A stretch of DNA of 64,000 nucleotides from contig CAWUVH010000007.1 of NCBI GenBank assembly GCA_963925895.1, positions 62,001-126,000 of the forward strand. The letters are read 5' to 3'. The notes under the pieces were generated by a model. The model searched no databases. It was not told the DNA's origin and saw nothing but the letters and a program-made list of their open reading frames with translations. Positions 1-8,421 of the stretch are shown here, piece by piece (within the stretch, counting starts at the first letter, position 1; every line of letters starts with the position of its first letter). The position numbers and the translations under genes were made by a program. Source of the stretch: Eutrophovita sp913057845. GTDB lineage: Bacteria; Pseudomonadota; Gammaproteobacteria; Burkholderiales; Eutrophovitaceae.

Positions 1-1271
1 AAAGACATTTTCCAGAGATATGGGTAAGAGGAGAAATATCGAATTTTGTTCGAGCAGCCTCTGGCCACTGTTACTTTTCCCTGAAGGACGATTCGAGCCA
101 AGCTCGTTGCGTGTTATTCCGCTCTCGAATGGTTCAGGCTGATTTTGAAATTACGGATGGTATTGAGGTTGAATTGTTAGCGACTCCTTCGATGTTTGAG
201 AAGCGAGGAGAGTTTCAATTAATTGCCCAATCTATTCGCAAGTCTGGTTTAGGTAGATTATTTGCTCTCTATGAAGAACAAAAAAGAAAACTCTCGGCCG
301 AGGGGTTATTTGACGCGAGTAAGAAGAAGCCATTGCCACGTTTCCCAAGAAAAATTGGAGTTGTTACTTCTAAAGACGCAGCTGCCCTTCGTGATGTTTG
401 TAAAACGTTGGCTGATCGTGCGCCCGGTGTGCCGGTGATCATCTATCACTCCCCAGTGCAAGGTGTCGGCGCAGGCAAGAAACTCGCAGATGCTGTGTCA
501 TCAGCTGTTGAGCGATTGGAAGTTGATGTGCTGATTATCTGTCGAGGAGGAGGTAGTCTCGAAGACTTATGGGAGTTCAATTCTGAAGAATTGGTTCGAG
601 CAATTGCCTGTTGCCCTATTCCTGTTGTTTCAGGCGTGGGACACGAAACTGATACAACTCTGGTTGATTTCGTTTCTGACTATCGTGCTCCCACTCCAAC
701 CGCGGCCGCCAGTGCTGTGGTTTATTCTGTTAATGATGTAAATCGTGAGCTAAAAAGGCTTCTGGGTGGGTTGGTTAAAAAGATCAGAGGAAAAATTGAC
801 GTCAGACAGCAACAACTTGATTACTTGAACCGTCGACTCATTCATCCAGGAAAACGGAACGCTCTTTACGCGATAGAGCTCAATCGCATCGCAACAAGAA
901 TGAACGGGCTTGTTCATCGTTTGTTGCGCCACCAAAAATTTCGTGTAACGACGGTTGGGGTGGAGTTGCGTCGAGCGCGACCCGATGGGGCACACTCATT
1001 GGAGTTGATTCAGGATTGGCAAAAACGCATCCATCGAGGAATGGTCGCTACCCTTAATCAGTTCCAAGGTCGCTTGTCAGGATTGAATAGTAGCCTGTCT
1101 CACCTCGATCCTGAGCACGTCTTATCAAGAGGTTACGCAATCGTTAGAAACAAGAAAGGTGACATTCTGCGCAGTACCAAACTCATAGCAATTGACGATC
1201 AGATGACTGTGCAACTACAGGATGGTGAACTGGAGGCCTGGGTTGCGGCAAAGCGTTCGCGTGATTCGTGA
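1..1271 (+). CDS. xseA: Exodeoxyribonuclease VII large subunit (5' end outside window)
   Basis: Large subunit of exonuclease VII, which with the small XseB subunit degrades single-stranded DNA to oligonucleotides in the cytoplasm. The reading frame is open from base 3, so the gene begins before the window. The visible N-terminus is the OB-fold nucleic-acid-binding domain (WVRGEISNF, SGHCYFSLKD), and I estimate only about 20 residues are missing. The catalytic-domain signatures follow: GVVTSKDAAALRD, CRGGGSLEDLWEFNSEELVRAI and PVVSGVGHETDTTLVDFVSD. A basic, helical C-terminal region ends in HLDPEHVLSRGYAIV, typical of the family. It converges on miaA with a single base between the two stop codons and no visible terminator. 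An internal ATG at 111 is not the true start, because the conserved OB-fold lies upstream of it in frame. Confidence 0.96.
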   Translation, partial: RHFPEIWVRGEISNFVRAASGHCYFSLKDDSSQARCVLFRSRMVQADFEITDGIEVELLATPSMFEKRGEFQLIAQSIRKSGLGRLFALYEEQKRKLSAEGLFDASKKKPLPRFPRKIGVVTSKDAAALRDVCKTLADRAPGVPVIIYHSPVQGVGAGKKLADAVSSAVERLEVDVLIICRGGGSLEDLWEFNSEELVRAIACCPIPVVSGVGHETDTTLVDFVSDYRAPTPTAAASAVVYSVNDVNRELKRLLGGLVKKIRGKIDVRQQQLDYLNRRLIHPGKRNALYAIELNRIATRMNGLVHRLLRHQKFRVTTVGVELRRARPDGAHSLELIQDWQKRIHRGMVATLNQFQGRLSGLNSSLSHLDPEHVLSRGYAIVRNKKGDILRSTKLIAIDDQMTVQLQDGELEAWVAAKRSRDS

Positions 1272-1272
1272 T

Positions 1273-2214
1273 TCAACTTGTGAGAGTTTCAACCAGTCTT
1301 TTAATTTGAGGCCTGGTGTTTTGTGAGTATGGGTCGAGTACATGTTTGATTGAAAAGCTGCGTAGCCAAGTGAGCTGTCTTTTAGCCAGCTGACGCGTGG
1401 CAGCACTACCTTTATCGATCAGGGCTTGTTCGTCATACTTGCCCTCTAGGAACTCCCACACTTGACGATAGCCAACGCAGCGCATCGAAGGCATCTCTAG
1501 TGATAAATCCCAGGTTTTCTTGAGTTGAACGACTTCTTCGATGAGGCCCATAGTAATCATTTTCTTAAATCGAAGACCAATATGTTCATGCAATCTTGAT
1601 CTTGATTCAGGCACAAGGGCAATATCGATTGTTTTGATAGTTGTTTGGTTTGAAATAGTGGCGTCAAGCAACTTGCTCATTGGTTCACCCGTTATATTGA
1701 ATACCTCCATCGCACGTTGAATTCTTTGTGAATCGTTTGGATTGAGTCGCTTTGCTGTCTCAGGATCTATTTTTTTTAATTTTTCATGGATGTGAGGCCA
1801 TCCATGCTGCTTAGCCTCTAGGTCTATCTCTTTACGAATGTCGGCATCTCGGACAGGTAATTGGTTTAATCCGTCCTTGAGGGCCTTGTAATACATCATG
1901 GTGCCACCAGCAAAAACTGGGATTGCTCCACGACTTTTGATTTTCTTCGCTAAGTTTTCTGCGTCGACCTTGAATTGTGCGGCCGAATAGTACTCATTTG
2001 GATCAATAATGTTTATTAAGTGGTGCGGGCATTGCGATAGTGCATCCAACTCTGGTTTTGCTGTGCCGATATTCATATCGCGATAAACGAGGGCTGAGTC
2101 CACGCTGATGACCTCGATTGGTAAGTGTTGGGCAAGCTCGAGACATATGTCTGTTTTTCCTGTCGCTGTAGGACCTAAGAGACAAATTGCGTGGGTTAAG
2201 CTTTCCTCATTCAT
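1273..2214 (-). CDS. miaA: tRNA dimethylallyltransferase
   Basis: Transfers a dimethylallyl group to the N6 of A37 in tRNAs reading UNN codons, the first step of ms2i6A37 synthesis. The P-loop GPTATGKT lies at about residues 14-21, followed by the family motifs SVDSALVYRDMNIGTAKP, the HHLI-D segment and FAGGTMMYYKAL. The 313-residue length from ATG 2214 fits MiaA. The frame is open further upstream to 2319, but that extension has no conserved sequence and lies inside mutL. It follows mutL on the same strand with a 37-bp gap, so the two are probably cotranscribed. The Hfq gene that often follows miaA in gammaproteobacteria is absent; xseA lies there instead. Confidence 0.95.
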   Translation of the reverse strand: MNEESLTHAICLLGPTATGKTDICLELAQHLPIEVISVDSALVYRDMNIGTAKPELDALSQCPHHLINIIDPNEYYSAAQFKVDAENLAKKIKSRGAIPVFAGGTMMYYKALKDGLNQLPVRDADIRKEIDLEAKQHGWPHIHEKLKKIDPETAKRLNPNDSQRIQRAMEVFNITGEPMSKLLDATISNQTTIKTIDIALVPESRSRLHEHIGLRFKKMITMGLIEEVVQLKKTWDLSLEMPSMRCVGYRQVWEFLEGKYDEQALIDKGSAATRQLAKRQLTWLRSFSIKHVLDPYSQNTRPQIKRLVETLTS

Positions 2215-2251
2215 CTTGAAGTATTTGCTGAGCGGTTCTGAAATGAGCCGA

Positions 2252-4060
2252 CTATTGGCCGCGCATGAATCGATGGTCGAGTTCAGATAATGAAATCTGA
2301 AACCAAGTAGGTCGGCCATGATTGCATTGATCTGATCGTTCAGTCTGCTCCATATCTCGCAGTAAGTGATTCATTTCCTCATTCGTAAGTTTTCGATTGG
2401 CACGAACCGCTGAGTGACATGCGAGTGTCGATAAAATTTCGTTGCGATGTTCCTCTAATACGCGTGAGCCTCCGTAATCAACGATGTCTTTAATGACGTT
2501 GAGCATCAACTCTGAAACCTTTCCTTGCTCCAGAAAGGATGGAATAGATCTTATGGCTACGCTCTCTGGGCCAGATGTCGAAAATTCAAAACCAAGTGTA
2601 TTCAGTAGGGCCTCATTTTCATGGAGTACTGCCATTTGGGCGAGGCTAACAGTTACATTGATAGGGATTAGAAGGGATTGCTTGGGTATTTGTTTCAATT
2701 CTAGTGCTGTTTTAAGGTGTTCGTATACGATGCGTTCGTGAGCCGCATGCATATCAACAATGATTAAGCCATCTTGGTTTTGCGCAAGAATGTATACGCC
2801 ACTCAGTTGTGCGAGGGCAAAACCTAAGGGGTATTTGTTTTCAATGTTTTCGTCGGATTGACTCCAGTTAGATATATCCTTTGGATCGTGCTGTTTCGGG
2901 GCATCTGGTCCTTCGATACCACCAAGCGTCAGTTCTGAGCCGCTAAACCCAGAAGCCGGGCTCTGGGCATACCTCTCGGACAATCTCAGATTGGTTTGGG
3001 AGAATGACTGTTGAGAGCCTTCTGGCCCCGCATTATCTGTAAAGAATGAGTGTATATTTTTATGCGGTAGCCGTTCGCCAGATGACAATTTTTTTTCGAT
3101 TGCGTGAAAAACAAATTGGTGCATCGCTTGAGACTCGCGAAATCGTACTTCTGTTTTTCTTGGATGTACGTTTACGTCCACTAAGCTTGGGTCGATTTGG
3201 ACAAATAAAACGTAAGAGATTGATTTCCCATGGTGTAGAACGTCATTAAACGCTTGTCTTATAGCATGGGATATCACTCGGTCTCGAACGAATCGTCCGT
3301 TTATAAAGAGATATTGTGTGTCTTTATTTTTGGCGTCATAAGCGGGCTGTTGGATCAATCCTTTTATGGATAAGGCTTCGCTTCCTTCATTGATCCAAAT
3401 GCTGGTATCTGTTAACTCGGACCCCAATGTTTCTTGAATTCGCATGTCAACCACGTCAGCCTGGGCTCTTCGTCGAGGCTTGCCATTGTGTGTGATGGAG
3501 AAGCGGATTGTTGGGTTTGCTAGTGCTGCTTGTTTGTAAACCTCATCACAGTGCCCATATTCAGTGTTTGGTGAGCGAAGAAACTTCTTCCTTGCTGGCG
3601 TATTGAAGTAGAGGTTTGATACCGTTACAACGCTTCCAATAGCTAGTGCTGATGGTTTGGGCTCTGATACGCGCCCCCCGTCAGCACTTATTTCCCAAGC
3701 ATGGTCGTCACTTGAGTGTTTGCTAGAGAGGTTAAGCTGAGACACTGACGCTATCGACGCCAATGCCTCTCCTCGGAATCCAAGGCTACAAATCGATTCT
3801 AAATCGGTTAGTTCACTAATTTTGCTGGTGGCATGTCGAGACAATGCCAGCTTGATTTCACTCAGTGGGATGCCCGGGCCATTATCTGAAACTCTAATTT
3901 CTCTTATCCCTCCTTCGACGATCGAAATATTAATTTCTTCAGCGCCTGAGTCAATACTATTCTCAATCAGTTCTTTTAATGCAGATGAGGGACGTTCTAC
4001 GACTTCGCCAGCGGCTATTTGGCTGATCAGAATGTCAGGTAATGGTTTGATGTTGGGCAT
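2252..4060 (-). CDS. mutL: DNA mismatch repair protein MutL with endonuclease motifs
   Basis: Mismatch-repair matchmaker, 602 residues from the ATG at 4060 (MPNIKPLPDILISQIAAGEV). The frame extends to 4120, but the conserved N-terminus begins at this ATG. GHKL ATPase motifs are ELIENSIDSGA (about 30-40), DNGPGI (59-64) and GFRGEAL (94-100), followed by the transducer domain. The C-terminal dimerisation domain carries a DMHA-AH-E-RIVY-E segment matching the DQHA(X)2E(X)4E nuclease motif, plus ACHSAVRANRKL and QCNHGRPTW matching the zinc-site motifs. This points to a nicking MutL, as in bacteria without MutH. The linker of roughly residues 330-420 is poorly conserved. It heads the mutL-miaA unit and is divergent from pntAA. 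Confidence 0.96.
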   Translation of the reverse strand: MPNIKPLPDILISQIAAGEVVERPSSALKELIENSIDSGAEEINISIVEGGIREIRVSDNGPGIPLSEIKLALSRHATSKISELTDLESICSLGFRGEALASIASVSQLNLSSKHSSDDHAWEISADGGRVSEPKPSALAIGSVVTVSNLYFNTPARKKFLRSPNTEYGHCDEVYKQAALANPTIRFSITHNGKPRRRAQADVVDMRIQETLGSELTDTSIWINEGSEALSIKGLIQQPAYDAKNKDTQYLFINGRFVRDRVISHAIRQAFNDVLHHGKSISYVLFVQIDPSLVDVNVHPRKTEVRFRESQAMHQFVFHAIEKKLSSGERLPHKNIHSFFTDNAGPEGSQQSFSQTNLRLSERYAQSPASGFSGSELTLGGIEGPDAPKQHDPKDISNWSQSDENIENKYPLGFALAQLSGVYILAQNQDGLIIVDMHAAHERIVYEHLKTALELKQIPKQSLLIPINVTVSLAQMAVLHENEALLNTLGFEFSTSGPESVAIRSIPSFLEQGKVSELMLNVIKDIVDYGGSRVLEEHRNEILSTLACHSAVRANRKLTNEEMNHLLRDMEQTERSDQCNHGRPTWFQISLSELDHRFMRGQ

Positions 4061-4111
4061 GGTGTCTGATGGTACAGATTTTGAACGACTAATTTTCCCT
4101 TCATGTAGAAT

Positions 4112-4141
4112 TTGAATCAAATTGATTGGATGAATTATAAT
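4112..4141 (+). promoter_or_regulatory. Probable sigma-70 promoter of the pnt genes
   Basis: A TTGAAT hexamer (4112-4117), an 18-base spacer and a perfect TATAAT (4136-4141) lie in the 174-bp divergent mutL/pntAA region. This would start transcription near 4148 and leave a leader of roughly 85 bases before pntAA. The leader holds a 12-bp perfect palindrome, AGAGATATCTCT (4153-4164), of unknown role. Prediction from sequence only. Confidence 0.6.
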
Positions 4142-4234
4142 GTTTACTTCCCAGAGATATCTCTTGCACTCATTCCATTCTGGCTTAAGTTTTAAGTAAT
4201 TTCATCCCAATGACAATAGGAAGGATGTTTATTG

Positions 4235-5347
4235 ATGTTAATTGGAATTCCAGCTGAGATACTAGACGGTGAGAACCGTGTTGCCGCAACACCTGAGACG
4301 GTCAAAAAATTTGTATCCAAAGGTCTTCATCAAGTCTTAGTTCAAAAGGGGGCCGGTCTAAATTCGTTCTTCCCAGACGGTGATTACGAGGCAGCCGGCG
4401 CGACATTGATTGCTGGTGCGGCGGAGATCTATGAACGTGCAGAGATCGTACTTAAGGTTCAAAGTCCGAATGAGGGCGAGGCCGCAATGTTAAAAAGAGG
4501 CCAAGTTTTGATTGGGCTCTTACAGCCTCACAGCGAATCTGCGATTCGGCGTCTGAAAGACGCTGGGGTCATAGGCTTTGCTATGGAACGGTTGCCGCGA
4601 ATTTCACGAGCTCAGTCAATGGACGTACTATCGTCACAGGCCAACTTGGCGGGATATAAAGCCGTTTTGATGGCTGCGAACGCTTATCAAAAGATTATGC
4701 CTATGTTAATGACTGCGGCCGGAACCATCAAAGCGGCGCGAGTGGTTGTTATGGGTGTGGGTGTTGCCGGCCTTCAGGCTATTGCCACTGCAAAACGTTT
4801 GGGTGCGGTTGTTGAGGCGACTGATGTCAGGCCTGAAACAAAAGAACAAGTGGAATCGCTGGGTGCGAAGTTTATTGAGGTTCCGTTAACTGAAGAGGAA
4901 CAGGATCTCGCGAAAGGTGAAGGCGGGTACGCCAAAGAGATGAGTGATGATTATAAAAAGCGCCAGGCAGAGTTAATCGCTAAAAGATTAGAGCAGGCGG
5001 ATATTGTGATCACAACAGCTCTTATACCCGGCAGGCCAGCACCGATTCTTGTCACTGAGGAGATGGTTAAGTCTATGAAAACCGGGTCGGTGATTGTAGA
5101 TATGGCAGCAGAGCAAGGGGGGAACTGCCCCCTAACGCGCTCTAACGAAACAACGGAGCAGCATGGCGTGATCTTAATTGGATCGGTTAATATTCCATCG
5201 GGCGTGGCGTCAGATGCAAGCGCCTTATACTCGAGAAACTTGCTGAATTTTATGGAGTTAGTTGTCAACAAAGACACTGGAGCCTTCGAATTGAATTTGG
5301 AAGATGAAGTTGTATCCGGCACTTTGGTGTCGTCGCATTCTAGTTAA
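4235..5347 (+). CDS. pntAA: NAD(P) transhydrogenase subunit alpha part 1 (NAD-binding domain I)
   Basis: Soluble NAD(H)-binding component of the proton-translocating transhydrogenase, which uses the proton gradient to reduce NADP+ with NADH. The 370 residues match the split-subunit form rather than the fused PntA. Visible are the alanine-dehydrogenase-like N-terminus (IGIPAEILDGENRVAATPE) and a Rossmann motif (VMGVGVAGLQA), with TDVRPETKEQVESLGA just after it. ATG 4235 is chosen over the TTG three bases upstream because AGGAAGG at 4218-4224 is correctly spaced. The membrane parts follow directly in pntAB and pntB. Confidence 0.95.
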   Translation: MLIGIPAEILDGENRVAATPETVKKFVSKGLHQVLVQKGAGLNSFFPDGDYEAAGATLIAGAAEIYERAEIVLKVQSPNEGEAAMLKRGQVLIGLLQPHSESAIRRLKDAGVIGFAMERLPRISRAQSMDVLSSQANLAGYKAVLMAANAYQKIMPMLMTAAGTIKAARVVVMGVGVAGLQAIATAKRLGAVVEATDVRPETKEQVESLGAKFIEVPLTEEEQDLAKGEGGYAKEMSDDYKKRQAELIAKRLEQADIVITTALIPGRPAPILVTEEMVKSMKTGSVIVDMAAEQGGNCPLTRSNETTEQHGVILIGSVNIPSGVASDASALYSRNLLNFMELVVNKDTGAFELNLEDEVVSGTLVSSHSS

Positions 5348-5373
5348 AATATTTTTTGATAGGGAGTCACCAG

Positions 5374-5691
5374 ATGGAGTTAATTAATCCGACCATTATC
5401 AATCTCATTATTTTTGTGCTCGCCATATATGTCGGATATCACGTGGTGTGGAATGTCACCCCAGCGCTGCATACCCCTTTGATGTCAGTGACTAATGCAA
5501 TATCAGCCATAGTGATTGTCGGGGCTATGCTGGCCGCAGCGATGACTGAAACTTTGCTAGGGCAGGTAATGGGTGTAGCTGCAGTTGCTCTGGCTTCTGT
5601 TAACGTCGTTGGTGGATTTTTAGTCACGAAACGTATGCTCGAAATGTTCAAAAAGAAACCAAAGAAACTTGCTGATGGAGCTGCAAAATGA
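5374..5691 (+). CDS. pntAB: NAD(P) transhydrogenase subunit alpha part 2 (membrane domain)
   Basis: Small membrane part of the transhydrogenase proton channel, 105 residues. Three to four hydrophobic helices are visible (NLIIFVLAIYVGYHVVW, AISAIVIVGAMLAAAM, VAAVALASVNVVGGFLV), followed by a short basic lysine-rich tail. The start at 5374 is supported by the AGGGAG run at 5361-5366; the frame is open a few codons upstream from a TTG without a ribosome site. Its stop overlaps the pntB start (ATGA), which implies translational coupling. Confidence 0.93.
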   Translation: MELINPTIINLIIFVLAIYVGYHVVWNVTPALHTPLMSVTNAISAIVIVGAMLAAAMTETLLGQVMGVAAVALASVNVVGGFLVTKRMLEMFKKKPKKLADGAAK

Positions 5692-7109
5692 GTATGAATA
5701 TCGTTGTGCTTTTGTATTTGCTTGCCTCGGTTTGTTTTATTCAGGCGCTTAAAGGTCTGTCTCATCCAAATACATCACGAATGGGTAACGCATTCGGGAT
5801 GATCGGCATGGCGATCGCAGTAGTAACCACGGTTGCGCTTATTGTGAAGCTGTCTGTTGGGTCCGAGTCTGGTTTGGTCAATGTTTTTGGAGGTATGGTT
5901 GTTGGTGGTGGGCTGGGTGCGTTTATGGCTAAACGTGTCGAGATGACTAAGATGCCGGAACTGGTTGCATTCATGCACTCTATGATAGGTATGTCTGCTG
6001 TGTTCATTGCGGTAGCGGCAGTCGCGGAACCTACTGCATTAGGTATTGAGTTAGTTAATGGACTCATCCCTGGAGGCAATCGGTTCGAGCTTTTTGTCGG
6101 TACATTTATCGGTGCGATTACCTTTTCTGGTTCGGTCATCGCGTACGGAAAACTATCCGGTAGCTACAAGCTGCGGATTTTTCAAGGTGCGCCTATTGTC
6201 TTCAAAGGGCAGCACCTCATAAATCTAGTGCTGGCGATTTTAATGGTGGCATGCGGCGTATGGTTCTTCCTCACGCAGGAGTGGCTACCCTTTGTCCTCA
6301 TGATGGCGATTGCATTTGTTCTAGGAGTGCTGATTATTATCCCCATCGGCGGGGCCGATATGCCGGTTGTCGTGTCAATGTTGAACAGCTACTCTGGCTG
6401 GGCTGCTGCAGGTATTGGGTTCTCGTTAAATAATTCAATGTTGATAATCGCCGGATCTTTGGTTGGATCTTCCGGCGCGATTCTTTCTTACATTATGTGT
6501 AAGGCCATGAATCGTTCATTTTTTAGTGTGATTCTAGGCGGCTTTGGTGCCCAAGAGGGTGTGCAATCTGGAGCTGCAGAGGCGCGACCTGTTAAATCGG
6601 GTAGTGCTGATGATGTCGCGTTTCTGTTGGGAAATTCAGACTCTGTTGTAATCGTTCCTGGTTATGGGCTCGCGGTCGCCCGTGCCCAGCACATAGTAAA
6701 AGAGATGGCTGAAAAGTTGATTGCTAAGGGTATTGACGTTCGTTATGCGATTCATCCAGTGGCGGGTCGAATGCCAGGACATATGAACGTGTTGCTGGCC
6801 GAGGCGGAAGTGGATTATGACCAAGTATTTGAAATGGATGATATCAACAGTGACTTTGGTCAGACTGATGTGGTTTTCGTATTGGGAGCGAATGATGTGG
6901 TAAATCCCGCAGCCCGAACACCTGGCAGCGCTATTTATGGGATGCCAATTTTAGAAGCTCACAAAGCCCGCAATGTCATTGTGAATAAAAGATCAATGGC
7001 GGCCGGTTACGCAGGTCTGGATAATGAATTGTTTTACATGGACAAGACTATGATGGTGTTTGGTGACGCTAAAAAAGTAGTGGAGGATATCGTCAAGGCA
7101 TTAGATTAG
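5688..7109 (+). CDS. pntB: NAD(P) transhydrogenase subunit beta
   Basis: Carries the remaining membrane helices and the NADP(H)-binding domain III of the transhydrogenase; 473 residues, the usual length. About eight to nine hydrophobic segments occupy residues 1-270, including the family segment LNSYSGWAAAGIGFSLNNSM. Domain III follows with VIVPGYGLAVARAQH, the GRMPGHMNVLLAEA segment, and VFVLGANDVVNPAA. The start overlaps the pntAB stop by four bases. It is the last gene of the pnt unit; the next gene begins 33 bases downstream and may be cotranscribed. Confidence 0.96.
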   Translation: MSMNIVVLLYLLASVCFIQALKGLSHPNTSRMGNAFGMIGMAIAVVTTVALIVKLSVGSESGLVNVFGGMVVGGGLGAFMAKRVEMTKMPELVAFMHSMIGMSAVFIAVAAVAEPTALGIELVNGLIPGGNRFELFVGTFIGAITFSGSVIAYGKLSGSYKLRIFQGAPIVFKGQHLINLVLAILMVACGVWFFLTQEWLPFVLMMAIAFVLGVLIIIPIGGADMPVVVSMLNSYSGWAAAGIGFSLNNSMLIIAGSLVGSSGAILSYIMCKAMNRSFFSVILGGFGAQEGVQSGAAEARPVKSGSADDVAFLLGNSDSVVIVPGYGLAVARAQHIVKEMAEKLIAKGIDVRYAIHPVAGRMPGHMNVLLAEAEVDYDQVFEMDDINSDFGQTDVVFVLGANDVVNPAARTPGSAIYGMPILEAHKARNVIVNKRSMAAGYAGLDNELFYMDKTMMVFGDAKKVVEDIVKALD

Positions 7110-7142
7110 ATTTGATTTTTTTCGGCTCGAGGTAAATCGCAT

Positions 7143-7814
7143 ATGTTCTACGAAACTAACGTAAATAATCATGGCCTTGAGCATGACCCGTTCAAAGCTC
7201 TCGTAGCTCCTCGACCGGTTGGGTGGGTATCCACTCTCTCCAAGAACAACAAAGTTAATCTCGCGCCTTACAGTTATTTTAATGCTGTGAGTGATGCCCC
7301 ACCGATGGTGATGATTTCCTCTAACCAACGCAAAGATACTTTGACTAACATCGAAGAAACTGGAGAGTTCGTGTGTTCTCTAGCGACTTATCGTTTGCGT
7401 GATGCTATGAACATGAGTTCAGCCGTAGTTGATAAAAATGTCAGTGAGTTTGATTTGGCTACCCTTGCATCTGCAGATTCCCAGTTAGTAGCGCCACCGC
7501 GGGTGGCTGATAGTCCAGCGGCTCTTGAGTGCAAACTTTGGAAAGTGCTTCCAATTCCCAAAGGGCTTAGCGATGATGGGGCGTCTAAACATAACCTAAT
7601 CCTGGGTTTTGTCGTGGGGGTGTATATTAATGATGAATATCTATCTGGGGGTTTATTTGATAGCGCAAAGGCGGGATTGATCGCTCGAATGGGCTACATG
7701 GATTACTGCCACGTTACCCCAGAGAACACTTTTTCGCTTAATAGGCCTAAAGTGACGGAGAATGGCCGAAGTGCCTCCCTAACGCCGGGGCCATGGGATG
7801 GCAAGTACCGTTAG
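7143..7814 (+). CDS. Flavin reductase family protein (FMN-binding split barrel)
   Basis: 223-residue protein of the flavin reductase / DIM6-NTAB family. The N-terminal core shows ALVAPRPVGWVSTLSK followed by NLAPYSYFNAVSDAPPMVMIS, the usual flavin-contacting segment, and later GEFVCSLAT. Such proteins reduce FMN or serve as FMN-dependent oxidoreductases; neither substrate nor partner monooxygenase can be read here. It lies 33 bp after pntB on the same strand, which would fit use of the NADPH pool, but that link is only positional. Its 3' end overlaps the convergent nucleotidyltransferase gene by four bases. Confidence 0.85.
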   Translation: MFYETNVNNHGLEHDPFKALVAPRPVGWVSTLSKNNKVNLAPYSYFNAVSDAPPMVMISSNQRKDTLTNIEETGEFVCSLATYRLRDAMNMSSAVVDKNVSEFDLATLASADSQLVAPPRVADSPAALECKLWKVLPIPKGLSDDGASKHNLILGFVVGVYINDEYLSGGLFDSAKAGLIARMGYMDYCHVTPENTFSLNRPKVTENGRSASLTPGPWDGKYR

Positions 7815-8404
7815 TTTTTTTTGGTACTGATTGTTTCTAAATCCTGTTGCGTATCGATATCTTTAATAATGCCTTCGTCCTCAACAGGAATGAAATGGGT
7901 GTCGCTTATGTGGCTTTTGATGATTTGACGCGCTCCTTCGTCTCCTTGGAGCCCCATTAATTCGTCGAGTAGTGTTGAGCGTAAGCCTACTGGATTGCCT
8001 GGTTTTTTATGAAAGGTTGGGCGAAACACTAATTTGCGGATCTCTTGGTCTGACGTGGCTTTCGCGATTATTTTTATTGTTTCAGGGTCTATCAATGGCA
8101 TGTCACCTAAGGCGATAATCCAGCCGTCTGAATTAAGAGTATTTTGAATTCCGGTTAATAGACTGCGAGCCATACCCAAATGTGCATCCTGGCATATGAG
8201 GAATGGAATTTTTTCGCTTTCAAAGATGGTTTTTAATATTGCGTCATCATGTCGAATGACGGCAATAGAGTTGTCGTGAGCTTCTTTAAGTGCTCTCCAT
8301 GAGGCTACGGCTATTGGTAATCCTGATGGTAGTGTAGCAATTAATTTTTGAGAGCCAAATCGACTACTTAAGCCTGCTGCTAGAAGTATTCCGGTAATCA
8401 TCAT
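7811..8404 (-). CDS. MobA/MocA-like nucleotidyltransferase
   Basis: 197 residues with the NTP-transferase fold typical of molybdenum-cofactor guanylyl/cytidylyltransferases. The N-terminal GILLAAGLSSRFGSQKL is the nucleotide-binding loop with its basic residues, ALGDMPLIDPET holds the metal-binding aspartate, and FRPTFHKKPGNPVGL resembles the cofactor-binding turn of MocA proteins. It is the last gene of a minus-strand run after the amidase (17-bp gap). No molybdoenzyme is encoded in the window, so cytidylyl transfer to molybdopterin is a family-based guess; other small-molecule nucleotidyltransferases share this fold. Confidence 0.8.
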   Translation of the reverse strand: MMITGILLAAGLSSRFGSQKLIATLPSGLPIAVASWRALKEAHDNSIAVIRHDDAILKTIFESEKIPFLICQDAHLGMARSLLTGIQNTLNSDGWIIALGDMPLIDPETIKIIAKATSDQEIRKLVFRPTFHKKPGNPVGLRSTLLDELMGLQGDEGARQIIKSHISDTHFIPVEDEGIIKDIDTQQDLETISTKKN

Positions 8405-8421
8405 TCGGTTTTTCTGGATCT

